From assembly GCF_040822085.1 (NCBI RefSeq), contig NZ_CP162006.1:2542001-2606000 (forward strand): 64,000 bases of DNA, read 5' to 3'. This DNA comes from Rhodoferax sp. WC2427. GTDB taxonomy: Bacteria > Pseudomonadota > Gammaproteobacteria > Burkholderiales > Burkholderiaceae_C. How positions within the stretch are numbered: the stretch's first letter is position 1; every line of letters starts with the position of its first letter. Made by a program: the position numbers and the translations under genes. Shown in pieces: positions 55,890-64,000 of the stretch. Below the pieces are notes generated by a model. That model searched no databases, was not told the DNA's origin, and was given only the letters and a program-made list of their open reading frames with translations.

Positions 55890-56462
55890 TCAATGTTTCA
55901 CCAGGTTGGCAAAGGTCTTGCGAAACTTCTCCACCTTGGGGGCGGCCACCATCAGGCAGTAGCCGTGGCCGGGGTGGTTCTCGAAATAGTCCTGGTGGTA
56001 GGGCTCGGCGGGCCAGTAGTTGCGCAGCGGTTGCACTTCGGTCACGACCGGCTTGCGGTAGCTGCCGCTGACCGCCAACTCGGCCAGGAAGGTGTCGACC
56101 ACCGCCAATTGCTCGGGCGTGCTGGTGTAGATGCCGCTGCGGTACTGCGTGCCCACGTCGTGGCCCTGCTGGTTCAACGTGGTGGGGTCGTGGATGACAA
56201 AGAAGACTTCCAGGATCTCGCGCAGGCTGATCTGTGCCGGGTCAAACTCCAACCGCACCACCTCGTTGTGGCCGGTTTCACCGCTGCACACCTCTTCGTA
56301 GCTGGGGTTGTCGGTGTGGCCATTGCAGTAGCCGTTTTCCACGTCGGTAATGCCCTGCACCTTCACGAACACGGCCTCGGTACACCAAAAACACCCCCCT
56401 CCTAGGGTAATTACTTGGCGTGCGGCGGGTTCGGAGGGAGTAAAGGAGGACGTGTTTTGCAT
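55890..56462 (-). CDS. msrA: Peptide-methionine (S)-S-oxide reductase
   Basis: A 190-residue MsrA: catalytic Cys in LGGGCFWCTEAVF, Glu/Tyr substrate residues in GYCNGHTDNPSYEEVCSGETGHNEVV and the DPTTLNQQGHDVGTQYRS motif, with YHQDYFENHPGHGYC near the end. It reduces Met-S-sulfoxide, complementing MsrB encoded at 35 kb. The number of C-terminal Cys suggests thioredoxin recycling. Divergent from the YdcF-like gene. Confidence 0.95.
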   Translation of the reverse strand: MQNTSSFTPSEPAARQVITLGGGCFWCTEAVFVKVQGITDVENGYCNGHTDNPSYEEVCSGETGHNEVVRLEFDPAQISLREILEVFFVIHDPTTLNQQGHDVGTQYRSGIYTSTPEQLAVVDTFLAELAVSGSYRKPVVTEVQPLRNYWPAEPYHQDYFENHPGHGYCLMVAAPKVEKFRKTFANLVKH

Positions 56463-56550
56463 AGCCTGCTTTGTACTCCTTTTTTAGGAGTACGCACTTG
56501 TACACTTCGATTGTCTTCAACTTTACTGAATTAAAAGTTTGGGGCCAAAA

Positions 56551-56595
56551 CGGGTTCTAACGCCCATCTATTGAGCGCAAGCAGCTATTAAAAAG
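56551..56595 (+). repeat. Dispersed palindromic repeat, copy 11 (partial)
   Basis: Reads CGGGTTCTAACGCCCATCTA, TTGAGCGCAAGCAGCTATTA, AAAAG. The AGCGCAAGCAGCTATT half is typical; the GGCC end is degenerate. It lies in the divergent gap between msrA and the YdcF-like gene, close before the latter's start. Confidence 0.65.
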
Positions 56596-56602
56596 TGAGC
56601 AT

Positions 56603-57382
56603 ATGGAATTGGGCGAATTAAAACCCTTGTTGACCGCACTCGTCTTGCCGCCCGCAGCACCGCTGTTGCTGGCGTTTGGGGGGCTGCTCATGGTCTGGCG
56701 CAACAAGCGCCTGGGGAGCGTGCTCTGCGTAGCGGGTCTGGGCGGGCTGTGGCTGCTGGGCTGCAACGCGGTGGCCGTCTGGCTGGCGCTGCATATCCTG
56801 CCGCAAGTCCCCGCCCTGCCGCCGTCTACCGCCGCTGCGCTGCTGCAGGCGCGCCAGGTGCAGGCGGTGGTGGTGTTGGGCGGCGGCGTGCAGGCATTTG
56901 CGCCTGAATACGGCGCGGCGCAGCCCACGGCGGATACAGCCACCCGGCTGCGCTACGGTGTGTGGCTGGCCCGCCAGTCGCAATTGCCGCTGGCCTTTGC
57001 GGGCGGGGTGGGCTGGGCCAACAGCGGCACGGCCGCGCCGTCCGAAGGGGCTGCCGCCCGCGCCGCCGTGGCCCAGGACTACGGCCTGGCCCTGCGCTGG
57101 GTGGACGACCAGTCCCGCGACACCGCCGAGAACGCGGCCCGCCTGCAGGCCCTGCTGGCAGCCGACGGCGTGCAACGCATCGCGCTGGTCACCCAGGCCT
57201 GGCACATGCCGCGTGCGCAGCTGGCGTTCGAGCGGGCCGGGTTTACCGTAACCCCCGCACCCACCGGCTTCACCCTGCCGCAGCAACGCAGCCTGCTGGA
57301 ATGGCTGCCCACCGGCCACGGCCTGCAGTCGTCCCGCGAGGTGCTGCGCGAGTGGCTAGGGCTGTGGGTGGCGAGGCGTTGA
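56603..57382 (+). CDS. ElyC/SanA/YdcF-family (DUF218) membrane protein
   Basis: A 259-residue protein with two N-terminal helices (LTALVLPPAAPLLLAFGGLLMVW and VLCVAGLGGLWLLGCNAVAVWLAL) and a periplasmic DUF218 domain: VQAVVVLGGGVQAF, DTATRLRYGVWLAR, DDQSRDTAENAARLQALL and VTQAWHMPRAQLAFERAGF. E. coli ElyC affects envelope integrity and peptidoglycan/ECA lipid carrier balance. It stands alone; a TetR gene follows on the same strand with its own promoter. Confidence 0.9.
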   Translation: MELGELKPLLTALVLPPAAPLLLAFGGLLMVWRNKRLGSVLCVAGLGGLWLLGCNAVAVWLALHILPQVPALPPSTAAALLQARQVQAVVVLGGGVQAFAPEYGAAQPTADTATRLRYGVWLARQSQLPLAFAGGVGWANSGTAAPSEGAAARAAVAQDYGLALRWVDDQSRDTAENAARLQALLAADGVQRIALVTQAWHMPRAQLAFERAGFTVTPAPTGFTLPQQRSLLEWLPTGHGLQSSREVLREWLGLWVARR

Positions 57383-57400
57383 CGCGTCCATACCCCTGCA

Positions 57401-57430
57401 TTGACGCTTGCCGGGCGCAAGGGCTACATT
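57401..57430 (+). promoter_or_regulatory. Putative promoter of the TetR-RND efflux operon
   Basis: TTGACG (57401-57406), 18 bp spacer, TACATT (57425-57430), then AATAACCAGCCAGTCAGTAG just before ATG 57454. The CCAGCCAGTCAGT stretch right after the -10 box is a possible TetR operator of the type that allows autoregulation, but its symmetry is imperfect. Confidence 0.55.
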
Positions 57431-57453
57431 AATAACCAGCCAGTCAGTAGCCC

Positions 57454-58137
57454 ATGCCCACCACACCCTCCTCCAACCCGGCCGAACCCCAGGCCAAGCG
57501 CGCGCGCCGCAAGGAGGCGCGGCCCGGCGAGCTGCTGGCCGCGGCCCTGGACCTGTTTGTGGAAAAAGGCTTTGCCGCCACCCGGGTGGAAGAGGTGGCC
57601 CAGCGCGCCGGGGTGTCCAAAGGCACGCTGTTCCTGTACTTTCACAGCAAGGAAGAGCTGTTCAAGGCGGTGGTGCGGCAAAGCCTGTCGGCGCGCTTTT
57701 TTGAGTGGAGCGCCGAGGTGGACGATTTCACCGGCAGCAGCGCCGACCTGCTGCGCCACGGCATGCTGAGCTGGTGGGAGCGCGTGGGCAACACCCAGGC
57801 ATCGGGCATGACCAAGCTGATGCTGACCGAGGCGCACAACTTTCCCGAAATGGCCGCCTTCTACCAAACCGAAGTCGCACAGCCCTACCAGGCGCTGGTA
57901 CGGCGCATCCTGCAGCGCGGCATCGACAGCGGGGAATTCGCCCCGATGGACCCGGAAATGGCCATCTACAGCGTGACCGCGCCACTGATTTTTCTGGCCA
58001 TGTGGAAGCACTCCATGGGCAACCACCCCTGTGCCCCGGCGGCGCTGGACCCGCAGGAATACCTGGCCTCGCAACTCCATATTCTTTTGAACGGGCTGCG
58101 CGTGCGGCCCCCACAGACCCGTCTGCCCCCCCTATGA
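57454..58137 (+). CDS. TetR-family transcriptional regulator
   Basis: A 227-residue repressor: helix-turn-helix ATRVEEVAQRAGVSKGTLFLYFHSKEELF (~residues 40-70) after a basic tail rich in Arg/Lys, and a helical ligand domain with a conserved HNFPEMAAFYQTEV segment. It lies directly upstream of the efflux adaptor gene with an ATGA overlap and probably represses the operon and itself. Ligand unknown, likely a substrate of the pump. Confidence 0.94.
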   Translation: MPTTPSSNPAEPQAKRARRKEARPGELLAAALDLFVEKGFAATRVEEVAQRAGVSKGTLFLYFHSKEELFKAVVRQSLSARFFEWSAEVDDFTGSSADLLRHGMLSWWERVGNTQASGMTKLMLTEAHNFPEMAAFYQTEVAQPYQALVRRILQRGIDSGEFAPMDPEMAIYSVTAPLIFLAMWKHSMGNHPCAPAALDPQEYLASQLHILLNGLRVRPPQTRLPPL

Positions 58138-59294
58138 AACCCTGGACAAAGTGGGCCACCGTGGCCGTGGTTGCGGTAGTGCTGGCTGGCGGCATCGCCC
58201 GTGCCGTACAAACCCGCCAGCAGCAACAGGCCGCCGTGGCCGCCGCCGCGGTGGCCAAACTCGCCAATGCCATCGAACTGGCCCGCAGCGACATGGTGCT
58301 GGCGCAAACCCGCACACTGGTCCAGGGCCTGCCGATCTCCGGGGCCCTGAAAGCGGCCGACTCCGCCGTGGTCAAGGCCCGGGTGGCCGGGGAACTGCAA
58401 GGCCTGGCGGTGCGCGAAGGCGACAGCGTGCAGGCCGGGCAGGTGCTGGCCCGCATTGCGCCCACCGAAGTCCAGGCCCGCCTGCAGCAGGCGGTGGAGC
58501 AGGCCGGTGCGGCCCAGGCGCAGATCGACATTGCCCAGCGGCAGTTTGCCAACAACCAGGCGCTGGTCGACCAGGGCTTTATTTCCAAAACCGCCCTGGA
58601 TGCCTCGCAGGCCACGCTCAATGCCGCCCAGTCCACCCACCGCGCGGCGCTGGCCGCCGCCGCCGTGGCGCGCCAGACGGTGGCCGACGCGGTGCTGCGC
58701 GCGCCCATCTCGGGGGTGGTGTCCCAGCGCCTGGCCCAACCGGGCGAGCGGGTGGCGCTGGACACCCGGGTGCTGGAGATTGTGGACATCCGCCGCATGG
58801 AGCTGGAGGCCTCGGTCAGCGCCGCCGACGCGGTGGCCCTGCGGGTCGGCCAAACGGCGCAGCTGCACATCGAAGGCAGCGCGTCGGACGCCCAGATTAC
58901 CGCCACCGTGGCGCGCATCAACCCCAGCACCCAGGCGGGCAGCCGCAGCGTGCTCGTGTACCTGGCCGTGGCGCCCGCGCCCGGCCTGCGCCAGGGCTTG
59001 TTTGCCGAGGGCACGTTGGGTACGGCACAAGTCGCCACCCTGGCCGTGCCAGTGAGCGCACTGCGCACCGACAAGCCTCTGCCCTATGTGCAGGTGGTCG
59101 CCAACGGCAAGGTAGTGCACCAGACCGTGGTGCCTGGCCTGCGCGGCCAAACCATGGTGCCTGGCCTGCACGGCCAGGTGGGCACCGAGGCGATGGTGGC
59201 CGTGACCGGGCTGGCCGACGGCGCGCAGGTGGTCCAGGGCAGCCTGGGCACGCTGGCCGAAGGCACGCCCGTCACCTTTACTAAAGCGCGGTAG
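58134..59294 (+). CDS. RND efflux periplasmic adaptor (MFP)
   Basis: A 386-residue membrane-fusion protein. N-terminal anchor (WATVAVVAVVLAGGIARAV), a lipoyl/barrel-sandwich part (VVKARVAGELQGLAVREGDSVQAGQVLARI ... RAPISGVVSQRLAQPGERV), a coiled-coil hairpin (LQQAVEQAGAAQAQIDIAQRQ, ~120-190) and beta-barrel. It bridges the RND pump to an outer-membrane channel. Near residue 330 a 27 bp unit is tandemly duplicated (TVVPGLRGQ/TMVPGLHGQ). The RND gene follows after 6 bp. Confidence 0.93.
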   Translation: MKPWTKWATVAVVAVVLAGGIARAVQTRQQQQAAVAAAAVAKLANAIELARSDMVLAQTRTLVQGLPISGALKAADSAVVKARVAGELQGLAVREGDSVQAGQVLARIAPTEVQARLQQAVEQAGAAQAQIDIAQRQFANNQALVDQGFISKTALDASQATLNAAQSTHRAALAAAAVARQTVADAVLRAPISGVVSQRLAQPGERVALDTRVLEIVDIRRMELEASVSAADAVALRVGQTAQLHIEGSASDAQITATVARINPSTQAGSRSVLVYLAVAPAPGLRQGLFAEGTLGTAQVATLAVPVSALRTDKPLPYVQVVANGKVVHQTVVPGLRGQTMVPGLHGQVGTEAMVAVTGLADGAQVVQGSLGTLAEGTPVTFTKAR

Positions 59295-59300
59295 CGGCCT

Positions 59301-62300
59301 ATGTGGTTCACCCAGGTCAGCCTGAAAAACCCGGTTTTCGCCACCATGGTGATGCTGGCCCTGGTGGTGCTGGGCGCGTTTTCGTACCAGCGCCTGCAGG
59401 TGGACCAGTTCCCCAACATCGACTTTCCGGTGGTGGTGGTCACGGCGGAATACCCCGGCGCATCGCCCGACATCGTGGAGAGCGAAGTCACCAAAAAGAT
59501 CGAAGAAGGCGTGAACGCGATTGCCGGTGTCAACACCCTCACCTCGCGCAGCTACGAGGGCCAGTCGGTCGTCATCATCGAGTTCCAGCTCTCGGTGGAT
59601 GGCCGCAAGGCCGCCGAAGATGTGCGCGAGAAAGTGGCCGCCGTGCGCCCGCTGCTGCGCGACGAGGTGAAAGAGCCGCGGGTGCTGCGCTTCGACCCCA
59701 GCAGCCGTGCGGTGTGGTCGCTGGCCGTCCTGCCCGATGCCAGCAAAACTAAGGCCCTGAGCGCCATCGAGCTCACCAACTGGGCCGACCAGGTGCTGAA
59801 AAAACGCCTGCAGAACGTGCGCGGCGCGGGCTCGGTCACGCTGGTGGGCGGCACCCAGCGCCAGATCAACATCTACCTGCACCCCGGCGCCATGGAAGCC
59901 CTGGGCGTGACAGCAGACCAGGTGGTCAACGCGGTGCGCGGCGAAAACCAGAACCTGCCGCTGGGGGCGATCCGCAACCTGGCGCAAGAGCGGGTGGTGC
60001 AGATCGACGCGCGCATGCAGCGCCCGGAAGACTTTGGCCAGATCATCGTGGCCCGCAAGAACGGCCTGGTGCGCGTGGACCAGGTGGCCAGTGTGGTGGA
60101 CGGCGCGCAGGAAATCGACTCGCTGGCGCTCTACAACGGCCAGCGCACCCTGCTGCTGAGCGTGCAGAAGTCGCAGGATGAAAACACCATCGAAGTGGTA
60201 GATGGCCTGAACGCCGCCATTGCCGAACTCACCCCCCAGCTACCGCCCGGCCTGCGGCTGGAACCCATCACCGACGCGGCCCGGCCGATCCGCGTGGCGG
60301 TAGACAACGTGCGCAAGTCGCTGTTTGAAGGCGCGGCGCTGACCATCCTGATCGTGTTTTTGTTCCTGAATTCCTGGCGCTCCACGGTGATCACCGGGCT
60401 GACCCTGCCGATTGCGCTGATCGGCACCTTTTTGTTCATGAACATCTTTGGCTTCACCATCAACATGATCACGCTGATGGCGCTGAGCCTGTGCGTGGGC
60501 CTGTTGATCGACGATGCCATCGTGGTGCGCGAAAACATCGTGCGCCACGTGCAAATGGGCAAAACGCCCTACCAGGCCGCGCTGGAGGGCACGCAAGAGA
60601 TCGGCCTGGCGGTGCTGGCCACCACGTTTTCGATCGTGGCGGTGTTTTTGCCGATCGGCTTCATGGGCGGCATCATCGGCAAGTTTTTCCATGAATTTGG
60701 CATCACCATCGTGGCGGCGGTGCTGATTTCGATGTTTGTCAGCTTCACGCTGGACCCGATGCTGTCCAGCATCTGGCACGACCCGGCGGTCGAAGCCCAT
60801 GGCCAGCACCACCCGCCGGTGGGCATGTACGACAAGACCATTGGCCGCGTGACCCAGTGGTTCGAGCGCGCCACCGACCGGCTGGCCGATGGTTACCAAA
60901 CCATTCTGCGCTGGGCGTTGGGGCACAAGCTGACGACCCTGGCCGGAGCGCTGGCTATTTTTGTTACCAGCCTGTTCATGGTGCCGCTGCTGGGCACCGA
61001 GTTTGTGCCCAAGGCCGACTTCTCGGAAACCACGCTCAATTTCTACACCCCGGTGGGTTCGTCGCTGGAGGTGACCGAGGCCAAGGCCCGCCAGGTCGAG
61101 TCCATCGTGCGCGAATTTCCCGAGGTGCGCTACACCCTGGCCACCCTCAACACCGGCAACGCGGCGGGCAAGATGTATGCGTCGCTGTACATCCGGCTGG
61201 TAGACCGCAAGGCCCGCAGCCGCAGTGTGGACCAGATGGCCAGCATCCTGCGTGAGCGCCTGCGCAGCGTGCCGGGCATCACCGTGACCCACGTGGGCCT
61301 GCTGGACTCGGTGGGCGGCAACAAGCAGGTGGAATTCTCGCTGCAGGGGCCGGACCTGCAGGTGCTGGAGCGGCTGTCGCGCCAGGTCAGCGACAAGATC
61401 CGCGGCATCCCCGGCCTGGTCGATCTGGACTCCAGCGTCAAGCCCGACAAGCCCACCGTGCACGTGGAAGTGCGCCCCGAGGCCGCCAGCGACCTGGGCC
61501 TGGGCGTGGCCAGCATCGCCAGCCAGCTGCGCACCCTGGTCGCCGGGCAGACAGTGGGCAACTGGCGCGCCCCCGACGACCAGACCTACGACGTCAACGT
61601 GCGCCTGGCCCCCAGCGCCCGCAGCACCGCCGAAGACCTGCAGCGCCTGCCCTTCATCACCGCCACCAACGCCGATGGCAGCCCACGCGTGGTCCGCCTG
61701 AACCAGGTGGCCCGCATCACCGATGCCACCGGCCCGAACCAGATCAACCGGCGCAACATGGCCCGCGAGGTGGCGGTCAACGCGAACGTCTACCAGCGCT
61801 CGGCGGGCGAGGTATCCAACGACATCCGCACGGTGCTGGACGGCATGGCCCTGCCGCCCGGCTACCGCTACCAGTTCAGCGGCTCCACCAAGAACATGGC
61901 CGAGGCTTTTGGCTACGCGATTTCGGCCCTGGTGCTGGCGGTGCTGTTCATCTACATGATTTTGGCCAGCCAGTTCAAGAGCTTCTTACAGCCACTGGCC
62001 CTGATGACCGCCCTGCCCCTGACGCTGATCGGCGTGGTGCTGGCGCTGCTGCTGTTCCAGTCCACGCTGTCGATGTTCTCGGTGATCGGCGTGGTGATGC
62101 TGATGGGCCTGGTGACCAAGAACGCAATCTTGCTGGTGGACTTTGCCATCCGCGCACGGGACGACGGCATGGAACGCAGCGAAGCCCTGCTGCTGGCCGC
62201 CAAGGTGCGGCTACGCCCCATCCTGATGACCACGCTGGCCATGATTTTTGGCATGGTGCCACTGGCCTTTGCGCTCAGCGAAGGCTCGGAGCAGCGCGCC

Positions 62301-62462
62301 CCCATGGGCCAGGCGGTGATGGGCGGCGTCATCACCTCGTCGCTGCTGACGCTGGTGGTGGTGCCGGTGGTGTATTGCTACATGGACGACCTGGCTATGT
62401 GGCTGCAACGTAAATGGACGGCAAAACGCCGGGTCATGGCACTTTCCCCCCCTAAAATCTAA
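59301..62462 (+). CDS. RND-family efflux transporter (AcrB/MdtB-like)
   Basis: A 1053-residue inner-membrane pump, normal length for the HAE1/AcrB superfamily: 12 helices and two large periplasmic loops. [27 protein letters not shown] opens it; [17 protein letters not shown] carries the proton-relay Asp pair in TM4; [21 protein letters not shown] is the equivalent in TM10-11. With the adaptor upstream and a TolC-type channel, it expels drugs, solvents or metabolites by proton motive force. The TolC-type gene at the window end is separated by two unrelated genes. Confidence 0.95.
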   Translation: MWFTQVSLKNPVFATMVMLALVVLGAFSYQRLQVDQFPNIDFPVVVVTAEYPGASPDIVESEVTKKIEEGVNAIAGVNTLTSRSYEGQSVVIIEFQLSVDGRKAAEDVREKVAAVRPLLRDEVKEPRVLRFDPSSRAVWSLAVLPDASKTKALSAIELTNWADQVLKKRLQNVRGAGSVTLVGGTQRQINIYLHPGAMEALGVTADQVVNAVRGENQNLPLGAIRNLAQERVVQIDARMQRPEDFGQIIVARKNGLVRVDQVASVVDGAQEIDSLALYNGQRTLLLSVQKSQDENTIEVVDGLNAAIAELTPQLPPGLRLEPITDAARPIRVAVDNVRKSLFEGAALTILIVFLFLNSWRSTVITGLTLPIALIGTFLFMNIFGFTINMITLMALSLCVGLLIDDAIVVRENIVRHVQMGKTPYQAALEGTQEIGLAVLATTFSIVAVFLPIGFMGGIIGKFFHEFGITIVAAVLISMFVSFTLDPMLSSIWHDPAVEAHGQHHPPVGMYDKTIGRVTQWFERATDRLADGYQTILRWALGHKLTTLAGALAIFVTSLFMVPLLGTEFVPKADFSETTLNFYTPVGSSLEVTEAKARQVESIVREFPEVRYTLATLNTGNAAGKMYASLYIRLVDRKARSRSVDQMASILRERLRSVPGITVTHVGLLDSVGGNKQVEFSLQGPDLQVLERLSRQVSDKIRGIPGLVDLDSSVKPDKPTVHVEVRPEAASDLGLGVASIASQLRTLVAGQTVGNWRAPDDQTYDVNVRLAPSARSTAEDLQRLPFITATNADGSPRVVRLNQVARITDATGPNQINRRNMAREVAVNANVYQRSAGEVSNDIRTVLDGMALPPGYRYQFSGSTKNMAEAFGYAISALVLAVLFIYMILASQFKSFLQPLALMTALPLTLIGVVLALLLFQSTLSMFSVIGVVMLMGLVTKNAILLVDFAIRARDDGMERSEALLLAAKVRLRPILMTTLAMIFGMVPLAFALSEGSEQRAPMGQAVMGGVITSSLLTLVVVPVVYCYMDDLAMWLQRKWTAKRRVMALSPPKI

Positions 62463-62494
62463 CGTTAACCTCGCACTTGAACCCAAAGACCACC

Positions 62495-63160
62495 ATGACC
62501 ACCACCGCCCAGCTCGAACAGACCCGCTTCAACATGATCGAACAGCAAATCCGCCCCTGGGACGTGCTGGAGCCGTCGGTGCTGGCGCTGCTGAACACCG
62601 TCAAACGCGAGCAGTTTTTGCCCGCCGAGAGCCAGGCCTTTGCCTTTGTGGACATGGAAGCCCCACTGCCCGGCGGCCAGTGCATGCTGTCGCCCAAGGT
62701 GGAAGCCCGCGCCCTGCAAGACCTGAAGATCCAGAAGCACGAGAAAGTGCTGGAAATCGGCACCGGCTCGGGCTACATGGCCGCCCTGCTGGCCGCCAGT
62801 GCCCACAGCGTGCTGTCGCTCGAAATCCTGCCCGAACTGGCCACCCTGGCGCGCAACAACCTGCGCAATGCCGGTGTGCGCAACGTCGAAGTGCGCCAGG
62901 CCGACGGTGCCCTGGGTGCCCCGGCCGACGGCCCGTTCGACGTCATTGTGCTCAGCGGCTCGGTGGCCAAGGTCCCCGACGCCATCAAGTCCCAGCTCAA
63001 GGTGGGTGGCCGCCTGTTTGCGGTGGTGGGCCAGGAGCCCATGATGTGCGCCAACTTCGTCACCCGCACCGGCGAAACCACCTACACCACCACCCAGCCT
63101 TGGGACACCGTGGCCCCGCGCCTGGTGCACTTTCCCGAGCCTTCGAAGTTCTCGTTCTAA
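62495..63160 (+). CDS. Protein-L-isoaspartate O-methyltransferase-family protein
   Basis: A 221-residue PCMT-fold methyltransferase: TRFNMIEQQIRPWDVLEP at the start, motif I VLEIGTGSGYMAALLA, LSLEILPELATLARNNL and FDVIVLSGSVAKVP. In true Pcm the post-I region reads with a Ser/Thr acceptor-site segment (GDG..G) that is only partly matched (QADGALG), so the substrate may differ. ATG 62495 fits the Burkholderiales family start. In relatives it precedes a rhodanese and a TolC-type gene, as here. Confidence 0.88.
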   Translation: MTTTAQLEQTRFNMIEQQIRPWDVLEPSVLALLNTVKREQFLPAESQAFAFVDMEAPLPGGQCMLSPKVEARALQDLKIQKHEKVLEIGTGSGYMAALLAASAHSVLSLEILPELATLARNNLRNAGVRNVEVRQADGALGAPADGPFDVIVLSGSVAKVPDAIKSQLKVGGRLFAVVGQEPMMCANFVTRTGETTYTTTQPWDTVAPRLVHFPEPSKFSF

Positions 63161-63185
63161 TCCACGCTTAATCCACGTTGCATCC

Positions 63186-63518
63186 ATGATTTCCCAAATC
63201 CCTCCCGCCGACCTGTCCCAGTGGCTGCAAGGCCAGACCGCCCCGGTGGTGCTGGATGTACGCGAGCCCGGTGAATGGCAGGCCGCCAGCGTGCAGGCCG
63301 ACGGCTTCACCCTGGTCAAGCTTTCGATGGGCGACATCCCCGCCCGGCTGGCCGAGCTGGACCCGCACCAGCCGATCGCCTGCCTGTGCCACCACGGTGC
63401 GCGCAGCCAGCGCGTGGCCCAGTTTCTAGTGCAAAACGGTTTTGAAAATGTGGTCAATATCGCCGGTGGTATCGATGCCTGGTCGCAGCAACGCGATGCC
63501 GGTGTGCCCCGCTACTAA
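63186..63518 (+). CDS. Rhodanese-like domain protein
   Basis: A 110-residue single rhodanese domain: VVLDVREPGEWQAASV, active-site loop CLCHHGARSQRVA with the catalytic Cys in CHHGARS, and VVNIAGGIDAWS. Cytoplasmic. Such proteins carry sulfane sulfur; the partner is unknown. It is probably co-transcribed with the methyltransferase (25 bp upstream) and the TolC-type gene (31 bp downstream). Confidence 0.92.
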   Translation: MISQIPPADLSQWLQGQTAPVVLDVREPGEWQAASVQADGFTLVKLSMGDIPARLAELDPHQPIACLCHHGARSQRVAQFLVQNGFENVVNIAGGIDAWSQQRDAGVPRY

Positions 63519-63549
63519 ACGCCTGAAATTGGAAATGACAAGGATGACC

Positions 63550-64000
63550 ATGCCCCGCTTCCCGCTCGCCTCTTGCACTTTGGCCCTGCTGGCCGCTTTC
63601 TCTGGCGCGGCCCATGCGCAAAGCCTGGTGGAGCTGTATGACGCGGCACGGGCCACCGATTCCACCTACCAGTCGGCCAAGGCGCTGTATGACGCAAACC
63701 TGGCCAAGGCCGACCAGGCCAAGGCGGGTATCTTGCCCAGCGTCGGGCTGGCAGCCGGCCTCAACCGCAATCTGCTCGAAGGCCGCAATCCGACATTTGA
63801 CAAAGACTACACCACCCAGTCCGCCACGCTCAGCGCTTCGCAGCCCCTGTACCGGCCTGCCAACCGTATCAACTACCAACAGGGTCTGAAGCTGGTCGAC
63901 GTGGCCCAGGCGCAGCTGGCGGCCGCCGAGCAAGACCTGGTGGTGCGCGTGGCCCAGGCCTACTTTGACGTGCTGGGCGCGGGCGACACCCTGAATTTTG
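63550..64000 (+). CDS. TolC-family outer-membrane channel (3' end outside window)
   Basis: The first 150 codons of a TolC-type protein; the frame is open to the window end. A signal peptide (PRFPLASCTLALLAAFSGAAHA) precedes SLVELYDAARATDSTYQSAKALYDANLAKADQAKAGILPSVG, the first TolC repeat, and later VAQAQLAAAEQDLVVRVAQAYFDVLGA, the coiled-coil helix pattern. ATG 63550 is chosen since AAGG lies 6 nt upstream; ATG 63544 is an alternative. It could serve the RND pump 1 kb upstream and type I secretion systems. Confidence 0.9.
   Translation, partial: MPRFPLASCTLALLAAFSGAAHAQSLVELYDAARATDSTYQSAKALYDANLAKADQAKAGILPSVGLAAGLNRNLLEGRNPTFDKDYTTQSATLSASQPLYRPANRINYQQGLKLVDVAQAQLAAAEQDLVVRVAQAYFDVLGAGDTLNF

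Overview
The window is a GC-rich stretch of a beta-proteobacterial chromosome. Gene content and order point to the family Comamonadaceae (Burkholderiales), probably a Rhodoferax/Polaromonas-like organism. The indicators are the pssA-leuA pair, the mltG-tmk-holB-pilZ-tatD operon, the pcm/rhodanese/tolC run, YgfZ and SelO proteins of beta-proteobacterial type, and a dispersed ~50 bp palindromic repeat that recurs between genes. This assignment is inference from protein character; no rRNA or tRNA gene lies in the window. Nearly all of it is coding, on both strands, with many 1-4 bp stop/start overlaps.

Layout. 1-5.2 kb: copper handling (truncated multicopper oxidase, cupredoxin, CusF-like chaperone, MerR-type regulator divergent from a Cu(I) P1B-ATPase, and an HMA-MauE/DoxX fusion). 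5.2-9.7 kb: minus-strand operon mltG-tmk-holB-pilZ-tatD-ankyrin. 9.7-17.5 kb: ygfZ, GNAT, esterase, TrhA/hemolysin III, small conserved protein, patatin, HDOD protein, tex. 17.6-21 kb: molybdate uptake (TauE-like, ModE-like, modB, modA, modC). 21-24.9 kb: pgm, DUF1223, GST, small membrane protein. 25-33.6 kb: a catabolic block (acyl-CoA ligase, livHMGF, fused enoyl-CoA hydratase/3-hydroxyacyl-CoA dehydrogenase, thiolase) suggesting uptake and beta-oxidation of an organic acid. 33.7-37.3 kb: selO-msrB-yciB-bolA and a parvulin isomerase. 37.3-42.2 kb: acyltransferase-like membrane protein, two leuA genes of different classes behind a leucine-rich leader peptide and attenuator, and pssA. 42.4-48.5 kb: chemoreceptor, esterase, DUF2127 protein, trans-sulfuration-type PLP enzyme, aldehyde dehydrogenase. 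48.7-51.2 kb: a three-gene cassette (TIR-transmembrane protein, OmpA-type lipoprotein, RipA-like membrane protein). 51.3-54.6 kb: Fur/Zur-type regulator divergent from a zinc ABC transporter. 54.6-57.4 kb: methyltransferase, DUF2007 protein, a 270 bp MITE-like element, msrA, YdcF-like protein. 57.4-64 kb: TetR-MFP-RND efflux operon, pcm-like methyltransferase, rhodanese, and the start of a TolC-family gene.

The most interesting parts are the TIR/OmpA/RipA cassette, which is bracketed by two inward-facing copies of the dispersed repeat and looks like an envelope-spanning signalling or immunity module; the dispersed repeat itself (11 recognisable copies, two of them inside genes in frame); the leuA leader, whose putative -10 box lies so close to the leader ATG that its transcript may be leaderless; and the 270 bp inverted-repeat element flanked by TA. 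No CRISPR array, complete insertion sequence, prophage or RNA gene was seen.
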